From Anaerolineales bacterium (GTDB lineage Bacteria > Chloroflexota > Anaerolineae > Anaerolineales > UBA11579): 64,000 bases of DNA. The notes beneath the pieces are model-generated. The model ran no database searches, had not been told where the DNA came from, and was given only the letters and a program-made list of their open reading frames with translations. This document shows, piece by piece, positions 8,662 to 15,659 of this stretch (positions are counted from its first letter, which is position 1; each line of letters begins with the position of its first letter). The stretch covers positions 767,971-831,970 of the forward strand of contig CP075367.1 in NCBI GenBank assembly GCA_019454165.1, given 5' to 3'. The translations under genes were made by a program, and so were the position numbers.

Positions 8662-9036
8662 ATGGACGTCAAACCGATCAAGACCAAGCAAGACTACAAG
8701 CAAGCCCTGGCGGAGCTTGACCGTCTTTTCGATGCTAAGCCGGGTACATCACAGGGTGATTACGTTGAAGTGCTGGCTACTTTGATAGAGAAGTATGAGG
8801 AAGAGCACTATCCGATCGATGCGCCAGACCCTGTGGAAGCGCTGGAATACTTCATGGAAAGCCGTGGCCTGAGCCGAGGCGATCTGGAGAAATACATTGG
8901 CGGTTCGGGGCGAGTTTCGGACATTCTGAACCGCAAGCGCGGTCTTTCTTTGAACATGATCCGTAAGCTTCACTTTGAGCTTGGCATGCCCGCAGAAACG
9001 CTTTTACGGGAAAGCCGCGGCAAGTACTCTGCCTGA
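8662..9036 (+). CDS. higA: HigA-family antitoxin with HTH domain
   Basis: 124 residues from the ATG at 8662, one base after the higB stop. An in-frame ATG at 8644 would overlap higB by 17 bp, but the MDVKPIKT start fits the family better. The N-terminal acidic region (KYEEEHYPIDAPDP) is the toxin-neutralising part. The C-terminal XRE-type helix-turn-helix (about 66-110: GLSRGDLEKYIGGSGRVSDI) binds DNA. It is expected to block HigB and repress the operon together with it. Confidence 0.88.
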   Translation: MDVKPIKTKQDYKQALAELDRLFDAKPGTSQGDYVEVLATLIEKYEEEHYPIDAPDPVEALEYFMESRGLSRGDLEKYIGGSGRVSDILNRKRGLSLNMIRKLHFELGMPAETLLRESRGKYSA

Positions 9037-9038
9037 GC

Positions 9039-9067
9039 TTGACACCGCCCGCGCGCTCCAGTAGCAT
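9039..9067 (+). promoter_or_regulatory. Sigma-70-like promoter of the CDP-alcohol phosphatidyltransferase gene
   Basis: TTGACA (9039-9044) and TAGCAT (9062-9067) are separated by exactly 17 bp. The predicted transcript would start near 9074. This rules out the upstream TTG at 9073 as start codon and favours the ATG at 9094. Confidence 0.65.
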
Positions 9068-9093
9068 ACCTGTTGCCTCCGGCAAACACTCCC

Positions 9094-9741
9094 ATGCGCG
9101 ACCCCATAACCTTCACTGACCGCCTGCGCATCAGTTTCGCCTGGCTCATCAACCCCACTGTTGAATTTCTGGATAAACTCGGCGTCACCCCCAATATGCT
9201 CACCATCGTGGGCTTTTTGGGCATCTCGGTCGGCGCCTGGTTCGCCGCCCAGGGCAACTTCCCCATGGCCGGCCTGATGGTGCTGCTAATGACGCCCTTC
9301 GACGCGCTGGATGGCGCTCTGGCCCGCCGCCGCGGCGAATCGCAGGAGTTCGGCGCCTTTGTCGACTCGGTCAGCGACCGCTATGGCGAGCTGGTGGTCT
9401 ACGGCGGCTTGCTATGGTGGGCCAGCCTGGATCACAACCACTGGCTGGCCATCGCCAGTTACCTAGGCGCTTTTGGCTCCGTATTGGTCTCGTACATCCG
9501 GGCCCGTGCGCAAAGCGTGGGGCTCGAAGCCAAGGTGGGTCTGCTCAGCCGGGTGGAGCGCTACTTCATCCTGGGGCCTACACTGCTATTTAACATTCCG
9601 CTGATCGGCGTCAGCATCATCGCCATCGGCGCAAACCTCACCGCCATTCAGCGCATTTGGCATGTGCGCAGCGAAGCCCGCAAACTAGCCAGCGCCAAAC
9701 CCACACCCCGCAAAACGGCGGCGCGCAAGCCCCGCAAGTAA
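9094..9741 (+). CDS. CDP-alcohol phosphatidyltransferase family protein
   Basis: 215 residues, integral membrane. The full catalytic motif is present: DALDGALARRRGES then G...FVDSVSD, giving the four metal-binding aspartates at about 70, 73, 91 and 95. About five or six hydrophobic helices surround it. The enzyme swaps CMP from a CDP-lipid for an alcohol such as glycerol phosphate or inositol phosphate. The acceptor cannot be read from sequence, so PgsA-like or PIP-synthase-like are both possible. A basic Lys/Arg/Pro tail ends it. The next gene, lgt, also handles phosphatidylglycerol and starts 9 bp later. Confidence 0.88.
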   Translation: MRDPITFTDRLRISFAWLINPTVEFLDKLGVTPNMLTIVGFLGISVGAWFAAQGNFPMAGLMVLLMTPFDALDGALARRRGESQEFGAFVDSVSDRYGELVVYGGLLWWASLDHNHWLAIASYLGAFGSVLVSYIRARAQSVGLEAKVGLLSRVERYFILGPTLLFNIPLIGVSIIAIGANLTAIQRIWHVRSEARKLASAKPTPRKTAARKPRK

Positions 9742-9750
9742 GGAGTTAGC

Positions 9751-10578
9751 ATGTCTATTGACCAAACTGCAATTTACATCGGGCCGCTCACCATTCACTT
9801 CTACGGCCTGATCCTGATGAGCGGCGTCATCGCCGCGGCTTACCTGGGCGAGCGCCTCGCCAAAGAGCGCAAGATGAACAGCGAGTTCATCTGGGACAGC
9901 CTGCTGTGGATCGTGCTGGGCGGCATCATCGGCGCCCGCATCTGGCACATCCTGACCCCGCCGCCCAGCATGGTTGAGGCCGGCGTCACCACCATGTACT
10001 ATCTGACCCACCCGCTGGATGCGATCGCGGTGTGGCGCGGCGGCCTGGGTATCCCGGGCGCGGTGGTGGGCGGCGTGATCGCGCTGTATCTGATGGCCCG
10101 CAAGCACGGCGAGAAGCTGCCGGCCTGGCTGGATGTCATCGCCGCTCCCCTGGCTCTCGGCCAGGCTATCGGCCGCTGGGGCAACTTCGTCAACCAGGAG
10201 CTGTACGGCGCGCCGTCTGACCTGCCGTGGGCTATCACCATCGACCCGGCCCACCGCCTGCCGGAATTCGCCGATGTGGCCCGTTACCATCCCATCTTCC
10301 TGTATGAGTCATTGTGGAGCCTGGCCACTGTGTTCTTCCTGGTCTGGCTGGGCCGCAAGTACGGCAAGCTGCTCAAGCCGGGCGATGTATTCCTGACCTA
10401 TCTCATCACCTATCCCACCATCCGCATCCTGCTCGACTTTCTGCGCCTGGATGCCTCGCAGGTGGGCGGCTTCAACGCCAACCAGACCCTGATGGCCATC
10501 GTGCTGGTGCTGGCGGCGGGCATGCTGATCTACCGCCACACCCGGCCAGAGAAGCCGGGCAAGAAGAAGCGCAAGTAG
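9751..10578 (+). CDS. lgt: Prolipoprotein diacylglyceryl transferase
   Basis: 275 residues with about seven membrane helices. It moves diacylglycerol from phosphatidylglycerol to the lipobox cysteine of prolipoproteins, the first step of lipoprotein maturation. Landmarks are FYGLILMSGV near the N-terminus, WRGGLGIPGAVVGG, the signature GRWGNFVNQELYG and HPIFLYESLWS. The C-terminus is lysine-rich. This window encodes many lipobox proteins that would be its substrates. A GGAG (9742-9745) precedes the ATG. Confidence 0.95.
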   Translation: MSIDQTAIYIGPLTIHFYGLILMSGVIAAAYLGERLAKERKMNSEFIWDSLLWIVLGGIIGARIWHILTPPPSMVEAGVTTMYYLTHPLDAIAVWRGGLGIPGAVVGGVIALYLMARKHGEKLPAWLDVIAAPLALGQAIGRWGNFVNQELYGAPSDLPWAITIDPAHRLPEFADVARYHPIFLYESLWSLATVFFLVWLGRKYGKLLKPGDVFLTYLITYPTIRILLDFLRLDASQVGGFNANQTLMAIVLVLAAGMLIYRHTRPEKPGKKKRK

Positions 10579-10585
10579 CAAGAAA

Positions 10586-10676
10586 CCCTCACCCGTTGAA
10601 TTGCGTCCGGTTGTTGACCTCGGCCCGCCCTCTCCCTCACGAGGGAGAGGGCGCGAGCATAGCGAGCGGGTGAGGG
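10586..10676. repeat. CCCTCACCC/GGGTGAGGG interspersed element
   Basis: Outer arms CCCTCACCC (10586-10594) and GGGTGAGGG (10668-10676) enclose an inner hairpin CCCTCTCCCTC/GAGGGAGAGGG (10628-10651). A related element with the same outer and inner arms lies at 55636-55778. Confidence 0.7.
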
Positions 10677-10698
10677 TGGATGATGGCGACCACTCGTT

Positions 10699-10844
10699 TG
10701 TCATTCCGAACGAAGTGAGGAATCCGTTAAGGGCGGGAGTTAGACGGTGCTTCGCCTGAGAAAGGTCTTGGACAGACGGAGGACACTTTTTTTGCACACA
10801 TAACGGATTCCTCCTCGCCGCTACGCGGCTCGTTCGGAATGACA
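10699..10844. repeat. Inverted pair of TGTCATTCCGAAC...GGAATCC elements
   Basis: The left half (10699-10727) and right half (10804-10844, ending GTTCGGAATGACA) are inverted copies about 75 bp apart. The same pair occurs at 24827-24870 and 24923-24950. Confidence 0.7.
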
Positions 10845-10872
10845 AGACTTGCGAAAGCACAGAATCCAAAAA

Positions 10873-10897
10873 GGCGGCCAGTCGGCCGCCTTTTTTT
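10873..10897 (+). terminator. Intrinsic terminator downstream of lgt
   Basis: GGCGGCC-AGTC-GGCCGCC followed by seven T. A run of A precedes the stem, so it may work on both strands. Confidence 0.8.
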
Positions 10898-10957
10898 GTT
10901 TGTTTTTAGCACCCGTGAGGAGAACCGTTACTCGGCGTCAGCCGAGTAGGTTTCTCC

Positions 10958-11017
10958 AAAAAATGTGCGCAGCAAGTCAACCAGATTAACTATTGGTAAT
11001 GTGCTGCGCACATTACC
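10958..11017 (-). terminator. Terminator of the HNH gene with two alternative stems
   Basis: On the minus strand, the segment 11002-11014 pairs with 10962-10974 (13 bp, AATGTGCGCAGCA/TGCTGCGCACATT), followed by six T (10958-10963). The same downstream arm can instead form a tight local hairpin at 10995-11017 (GGTAATGTGC/GCACATTACC, loop TGC). The stem overlaps the stop codon. Confidence 0.65.
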
Positions 11018-11528
11018 AGCCAACGATAAAACTATCCCAATCCGTGTTCTCGGCCAAATAACGCCCAAAGATGTACTGGGCCGAGGCTGCCGGCGCATGC
11101 GGCTGGCTCAGCAGCTGCATGCCGGCTTCCACCAGCACCCGGCCGCCTTTGTGGTGGTTGCAGGCCCGGCAGGCCGTGATCAAATTGTCCCAGCTGTGGC
11201 GGCCGCCCAGGCGGCGCGGCAGGATGTGGTCGAGGGTCAGCTCCACGTCCTTGCGGCCGCAGTACTGGCAGGTGTGCCCATCGCGGCGGAAGATCTCTTG
11301 CTTGTTCAGCTTGACTTTGGGGCGGGGGCGGCGCACCATGCGCTCCAGCCGGATGACCGAGGGCGCAGGGTACACCTCACGAGCCGTGTGGATCTCGCCA
11401 CGGCCATTCTGGAGCATCGAGGCCTTCTCGGAAAAGATCAGGCCCATGGCGCGGCGCATTGTGCAAACGTTGATCGGTTCGTAGTTGGTGTTGAGGACGA
11501 GGACGAGTTCCTTAAGACTTGGTTGCAT
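11013..11528 (-). CDS. HNH endonuclease family protein
   Basis: 171 residues. The zinc-binding HNH core is CQYCGRKDVELTLDHILPRRLGG then NLITACRACNHHKGG (about 87-130): two CxxC pairs plus the DH and N...H catalytic residues. The N-terminal half starts VLVLNTNYEPINVCTMRRA, which is common in stand-alone bacterial HNH proteins of this type. It probably cuts DNA; the target is unknown. It stands alone, convergent with lgt, with its own terminator. Confidence 0.88.
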   Translation of the reverse strand: MQPSLKELVLVLNTNYEPINVCTMRRAMGLIFSEKASMLQNGRGEIHTAREVYPAPSVIRLERMVRRPRPKVKLNKQEIFRRDGHTCQYCGRKDVELTLDHILPRRLGGRHSWDNLITACRACNHHKGGRVLVEAGMQLLSQPHAPAASAQYIFGRYLAENTDWDSFIVGW

Positions 11529-11605
11529 GGCCGTGATGGTGCAACTCGGGCATTATAGCATTACGAACAAGGGTTGGCTGTGTTCGGCGCTGTAAGAACC
11601 CATAA

Positions 11606-11614
11606 TGCTATAAT
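11606..11614 (+). promoter_or_regulatory. Extended -10 promoter of the tyrS leader
   Basis: TGCTATAAT is a perfect TGnTATAAT. The hexamer (11609-11614) ends 6 nt before the ATG of the leader peptide at 11621, so transcription should begin at or next to that ATG, giving a leaderless message. Confidence 0.75.
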
Positions 11615-11620
11615 CTGAGC

Positions 11621-11668
11621 ATGCACGCAGAGATCGCAGTTGTGTATGCGTACGCCCCGTCTTGCTGA
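11621..11668 (+). CDS. 15-codon tyrS leader peptide with two Tyr codons
   Basis: The frame reads MHAEIAVVYAYAPSC then TGA. Tyr codons TAT (11645-11647) and TAC (11651-11653) sit at residues 9 and 11. The ATG is at the predicted transcription start. A stem-loop set and a terminator follow before tyrS. This is the arrangement of trpL/pheL-type attenuation: slow decoding of Tyr codons would report low charged tRNA-Tyr. Nothing suggests that the peptide itself has a function. Confidence 0.72.
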   Translation: MHAEIAVVYAYAPSC

Positions 11669-11717
11669 GCTGGTGACGGGTCTCTGCGCGCCCTCGCCAG
11701 CGAGGGCGTCTTTGTTT
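11656..11717 (+). promoter_or_regulatory. tyrS transcription attenuator: protector, antiterminator and terminator stems
   Basis: Three mutually exclusive pairings can be drawn. Protector: CCCGTC (11656-11661) with GACGGG (11675-11680), capped by CGCAGAGA (11626-11633) with TCTCTGCG (11681-11688). Antiterminator: 11669-11680 (GCTGGTGACGGG) with 11691-11701 (CCCTCGCCAGC), 11 pairs with one bulged C and one G-U. Terminator: CGCCCTCGC (11689-11697) with GCGAGGGCG (11700-11708), then TCTTTGTTT. A ribosome stalled at the Tyr codons would leave the antiterminator arms free. One at the stop codon (11666-11668) would cover them. Confidence 0.72.
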
Positions 11718-11729
11718 AACGGAGCCGAG

Positions 11730-12944
11730 ATGAACATTGAAGAGCAAGTCCAAACCCTGATGCAGGGTACCGAATACGGTGACCCGCAGTTGGCCAAAGC
11801 CATGGAGACCGAGCTGCGCCAGCGCCTCAGCGAGGCGCAGGCCAGCGGCCGCCCGCTGCGCGTGTACGCCGGCTTTGATCCGCGCACCACGGATCTGCAC
11901 CTCGGCCACACCATCCCCATGCGCAAGCTGCGCCAGTTTCAGGATTTCGGGCATCATGTCGTCTTCCTCATCGGCAGCTTCACCTCGCTCATCGGCGACC
12001 CATCCGACAAGGACCAGCTGCGCCCGCAGCTCACCGCTGAGCAGGTCGAGCAGAACGCCCAGACGTACGCCGAGCAGGCCTTCCGCGTGCTAGATAAGGA
12101 CAAGACCGAGGTGCGCCAGAACGCCGAGTGGCTCTCCAAGCTCGATTTTGCGGATCTGATCAAACTGGCCGCCAACTTCACCCTGCAGCAGTTCGTCACG
12201 CGCGAGAACTTCCACCTGCGCTGGGAGAAGGGCGACCCGATCTACCTGCACGAGACCTTCTACCCCATCATGCAGGGCTACGATGCCTATGCCCTTAAGA
12301 CCGATGTGCAAGTGGGCGGCACCGACCAGCTCTTCAACATCCTCACCGCCGGGCGCAAGCTAATGAGCGCGCTGGGTGAGAAGCCCAACATCGGCATCAT
12401 TCTCGGCATCCTGCCCGGCACGGATGGCGAGATCAAGATGAGCAAATCGCTGGGCAATCACATCCCGCTGAATACGGATGCCAACGACATGTTCGGCAAA
12501 GTGATGAGCGTGCCCGACAAGGCCATGGGCGCCTACATGCGCCTGGCCACCCGCTGGACCGCCAGCGAGGTGGCCCGCCGCGAGGCTGCCGTCGCAGACG
12601 GCAGCCTGCACCCGCGTGACGCCAAAGCCGAGCTGGCCGCCGAGATCACCGGGATCTTCTACGGCGCCGAGGCGGCCACGGCCGCTCGCCAGAACTTCGA
12701 CCGCGTCTTCCAGCAGGGCGATGTGCCGGCGGAGATGGAGACCTATAAAGCCGGCAAGGATCAGGCTCTGATCGATGTCCTCACTGCCGCCGGCTTGGTC
12801 AAAAGCAAGAGCGAAGGCCGCCGCCTGGTGGAGCAGAATGGCGTGCGCCTGGATGGCGCCGTCCTGGCCGACCCGGCCGCGCCGCTGCCCGCCGCCGGCG
12901 TGCTGCAGGTCGGCAAGCGCCGCTTCGTGCGCATCGAGTTCTAG
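11730..12944 (+). CDS. tyrS: Tyrosyl-tRNA synthetase
   Basis: 404 residues, class I aminoacyl-tRNA synthetase charging tRNA-Tyr. Signatures are HLGHT (HIGH motif, near residue 55) and KMSKS (near 240), with the C-terminal S4 RNA-binding domain (about 345-404: LVKSKSEGRRLVEQNGVRLD). The sequence is of the TyrS type with HLGHT rather than the HIGHxxxL Bacillus type 1. The ATG at 11730 has a GGAG five bases upstream. Reading further upstream in frame would pass through the leader terminator, so that is not part of the protein. Expression is probably controlled by the attenuator. Confidence 0.95.
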   Translation: MNIEEQVQTLMQGTEYGDPQLAKAMETELRQRLSEAQASGRPLRVYAGFDPRTTDLHLGHTIPMRKLRQFQDFGHHVVFLIGSFTSLIGDPSDKDQLRPQLTAEQVEQNAQTYAEQAFRVLDKDKTEVRQNAEWLSKLDFADLIKLAANFTLQQFVTRENFHLRWEKGDPIYLHETFYPIMQGYDAYALKTDVQVGGTDQLFNILTAGRKLMSALGEKPNIGIILGILPGTDGEIKMSKSLGNHIPLNTDANDMFGKVMSVPDKAMGAYMRLATRWTASEVARREAAVADGSLHPRDAKAELAAEITGIFYGAEAATAARQNFDRVFQQGDVPAEMETYKAGKDQALIDVLTAAGLVKSKSEGRRLVEQNGVRLDGAVLADPAAPLPAAGVLQVGKRRFVRIEF

Positions 12945-12949
12945 CCCGG

Positions 12950-13019
12950 CCATGTCATCCTGAGCGGGTACAGAACCCGCACCAGAGCGCCGAGCCCAGA
13001 TCAGCGAAGGATCCCTGCT
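12950..13019. repeat. TGTCATCCTGAGC...GCGAAGGATCC interspersed element
   Basis: It fills the gap between the convergent tyrS and SEDS-fusion genes. Related elements occur at 35607-35672, 37787-37853, 38679-38735 and 38775-38842. An internal hairpin is GCGGGT-ACAG-AACCCGC. No separate terminator is visible for either gene. Confidence 0.6.
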
Positions 13020-13022
13020 GCG

Positions 13023-15659
13023 TTATTCGCCGAGCGCGGTCAGCAGAATAGCGCGCCCGATGCTGATGGCGCGCGGCGTGCTGCTGTCCTCCAGCAGCAC
13101 GGCGATCACGCGGGCCGGCTGGTCGCCGCGGCTCAGGCTGCCGGCCAGGTACCAGGCATAGCGCCTCCCGTTCGTGCCGAAGGCGTAGGCGCTCATCTCC
13201 CAGATCGGCGCATCGGCCGCCGCCAGGCGTTGCGCCTGGCTGAAGGCCGCCGCGCTGCTCAGCACCGGCTGGGCCGCGGCCGGCTCGGCGTACGGCTGCC
13301 ACTCGCCGCTGGCGTCTTTCACCGCCAGCGCCAGCTGGGCCGCCGGCAGCTGGCCGCCGTTGCTCAGCGTGGCTGCGACCCGCGCCAGTTGCAGCGGGCT
13401 CACCAGCATGCCGGCCTGGCCGGTGGCGGCCTCGCCCGGCCGCGGCAGGCTGGCCGGCGCACTGAAGGCGGGCTGGCGCAGCGGCACATCCGGCGCGCTG
13501 TACAAGCCCAACTGCGTATACAGATCCATGAGATTTTTCTCGCCCAGCGCCAGGCCCAATTGCGCCAGCGCGCCGGGGCAGGCCGCCTCGACCAATGCGT
13601 CCCAATCATCGCTGGCGAGCGGCGGCCGCGTGCACTCCAGCGCAAGCTCATTGAGCACATAGGCGGTCTCGGCTGGCGCTTGCGGCAGCGTATTCTGGCT
13701 GCGGGCAGCTGCCAGCAGCCAGGGGCCCAAGACCCCGCCGGGCGGGTAGGCGCCTTGCACGGCCCGGTTCAGCAGCGGCGAATCCTGGCTGGCCAGCAGG
13801 CTCTGCCAGTCGTCGCTCAGGCTGGCGGCGCTGAAACCCGGCTGGGAGGCCAGCGCCAATACTTCACCACTGGCCGCATCCATCACCACCGCCGCGCCGC
13901 GCTGGCCCTCCAGCGCATCCATGCTGTGCAGGGTCAGCTCCAGGTCCAGGCTCAGCTGCACATCCAGCCCGGGCGAGGGCCGCCCGTACAGGATGTGGTT
14001 GAGCCACAAGCCCCAGGCGGGCTGGCGCTCCTCACCGCGCAGGATCGGGTCGAGCCCATCCTCCAGGCCAGACTGGCCGAACTGCGGGTGCGAATAGCCC
14101 AGCACATTGCCCAGGCTGGTTTGCACGTACTCGCGCGTGTAGTCGCCGGCGCTGCCGCCGGTGCGCGAGAGCGGCTGGTAGTCGCGGTCCAACAGGGCGC
14201 CGCGCCACACATAGCGGTCAGACAGGCCGCGGCGCGCATTGTCGGTACGCGTCAATAAATCCGGCCCGCGCACTACGCCCCACCAGCCGGTGATGGCCGC
14301 CGCCAGCGCGAACGCGCCCAGCAGCAGCCCGGCGATGATCAGCGTGGGCCGGCTGTTGAGCACCGGCGCCGAACGGTGTACGCCGTCATGGCTCACCAGG
14401 CACAGCAGCAGCAGCGCAAAGAACGAGATCAGCATCGACGAGCCGCCGTACGAGACGAACGGCAGCGTGACGCCGGTCAGCGGCAGCATGCGGATGTTGC
14501 CGCCAATGATGAGCAAACTCTGGCTGGCGATGTAGGCCGCCAGCCCAATAGCCAGATAGCGCTGGTACGCATCCCGGGCGTGCAGCGAGATGCGCAGGGC
14601 GCGCACCACCAGGAACGCTACCAGCGCCAGCAGGGCGATGGCGCCCAGCAGGCCGCTCTCTTCGACGATCGAGGTGTAGATAAAGTCGCTATGGGCCACC
14701 GGCACGAAGCCCGGGCTGCCCAGCCCTGGCCCGCGGCCGAACATGCCGCCGGCCGCGATCGCCATCAGCGCCTGCACGATCTGGTAGGAGCGGTTGGTGG
14801 GATCGACCCATGGGTTAAGCCAGCTATCAATGCGCGCATGTACTAAACCCACCAGCTCGTAGCCGGCCACCATCGCCAGTACCAGCACCAGCGCGCTGGC
14901 CAGCAGCACCCGCCTCCGGCCAGCGGCAATATAGATTAGGATCGTGTAGATGAATACAAACACCCAGGCCGTGCCGAGATCGCGCTGCACCATGAGCAGC
15001 AGCAAGACCGCGCCGGTCATCACCGCTGTTGGCGCCAGCAGCGGCAGCAGGCCGGTCATCAAGGGTTGGCGGTCGGCCAGATAGGCGGCCAGGTAGATGA
15101 TGAGCAACAGCTTGAGCAACTCGGAGGGTTGGAAGTACAGCCCGCAGCAGCCCAACCAAAGATCCGGCCCAATGCCGGAGGGGTTGGTGCCGAACAGAAA
15201 CGTCAGCGCGGTGATGAGCAAGCCGGCCAGCAGCCATACGTACTTGTAGCGACGCAGCAAGGGCAGAATGCGCTCGCGGTAGCGCAGCGCCAGCACGAAC
15301 AGCGCACAGCTGACCGCCAACCAGGCCGTCTGGCGCAGGCCGAACTCGAAGGTGAGCCGCCAGATGGTCAGCAGGCCCCAGCCGGCCAGCAGGCCGGCCA
15401 CCGGGATGATGAAGGGATCGCGATTGGGCAGGGCTTCACGCGTGCGCCGGTCAAGCCAGAACAGCGCCAGCACCCACACCACCACGCCCAGCCAGTGCGC
15501 CCAGCGCAGCTCGGCCAGCGGCAGCAGGCTGCGCTGCCGCACCGCCGGCGCCAGGGTCAGCGCCAGCGCGAACAGGCCCAGGAAGGCCGCCGCCAGCCTG
15601 AGCAGGCTGGCGGAGACGCTGGCTGGCAACAGGCGCCTCAGCGGGCGGGGTAAGTTCAT
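13023..15659 (-). CDS. SEDS (FtsW/RodA) glycosyltransferase fused to a degenerate penicillin-binding transpeptidase domain
   Basis: 878 residues. The first 410 or so are a polytopic SEDS peptidoglycan polymerase: RDLGTAWVFVFIYTILIY, the catalytic-loop AHSDFIYTSIVEESGLLG with its Asp, and SYGGSSML. A further membrane helix leads into a class B PBP-like region (about 440-878) with RGALLDRDYQPLSRT, VMDAASGEVLALASQPGF and AVQGAYPPGG. The nucleophile motif SxxK is replaced by GGVLG (642 onwards), and the KTG region reads FGTNG (827-831), so the transpeptidase looks inactive. The ATG at 15659 overlaps the mtnP stop by 4 bp. Confidence 0.88.
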   Translation of the reverse strand: MNLPRPLRRLLPASVSASLLRLAAAFLGLFALALTLAPAVRQRSLLPLAELRWAHWLGVVVWVLALFWLDRRTREALPNRDPFIIPVAGLLAGWGLLTIWRLTFEFGLRQTAWLAVSCALFVLALRYRERILPLLRRYKYVWLLAGLLITALTFLFGTNPSGIGPDLWLGCCGLYFQPSELLKLLLIIYLAAYLADRQPLMTGLLPLLAPTAVMTGAVLLLLMVQRDLGTAWVFVFIYTILIYIAAGRRRVLLASALVLVLAMVAGYELVGLVHARIDSWLNPWVDPTNRSYQIVQALMAIAAGGMFGRGPGLGSPGFVPVAHSDFIYTSIVEESGLLGAIALLALVAFLVVRALRISLHARDAYQRYLAIGLAAYIASQSLLIIGGNIRMLPLTGVTLPFVSYGGSSMLISFFALLLLCLVSHDGVHRSAPVLNSRPTLIIAGLLLGAFALAAAITGWWGVVRGPDLLTRTDNARRGLSDRYVWRGALLDRDYQPLSRTGGSAGDYTREYVQTSLGNVLGYSHPQFGQSGLEDGLDPILRGEERQPAWGLWLNHILYGRPSPGLDVQLSLDLELTLHSMDALEGQRGAAVVMDAASGEVLALASQPGFSAASLSDDWQSLLASQDSPLLNRAVQGAYPPGGVLGPWLLAAARSQNTLPQAPAETAYVLNELALECTRPPLASDDWDALVEAACPGALAQLGLALGEKNLMDLYTQLGLYSAPDVPLRQPAFSAPASLPRPGEAATGQAGMLVSPLQLARVAATLSNGGQLPAAQLALAVKDASGEWQPYAEPAAAQPVLSSAAAFSQAQRLAAADAPIWEMSAYAFGTNGRRYAWYLAGSLSRGDQPARVIAVLLEDSSTPRAISIGRAILLTALGE

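Larger units (their letters stand above)
10579..11012. other. 434-bp intergenic stretch of repeats and terminators between lgt and the HNH gene
   Basis: I see no gene. It contains two composite repeats (10586-10676 and 10699-10844), a terminator for the plus strand (10873-10897), a further hairpin around 10919-10957 with arms GGAGAACC/GGTTTCTCC outside CTCGGC/GCCGAG, and the terminator of the minus-strand HNH gene. Confidence 0.7.

Noticed and set aside
10965..11558. Plus-strand frame opposite the HNH gene
   Set aside because: The minus strand has the full HNH motif, and this frame lacks any.
11621..11717. T-box riboswitch before tyrS
   Set aside because: No T-box consensus (GGTGGNACCGCG) and too short for stem I plus antiterminator; the leader peptide model fits better.
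11640..11729. N-terminal extension of tyrS starting upstream of the terminator
   Set aside because: The extension would be read through the terminator hairpin, and TyrS proteins start at MNIEEQV-type sequence; the GGAG precedes 11730.
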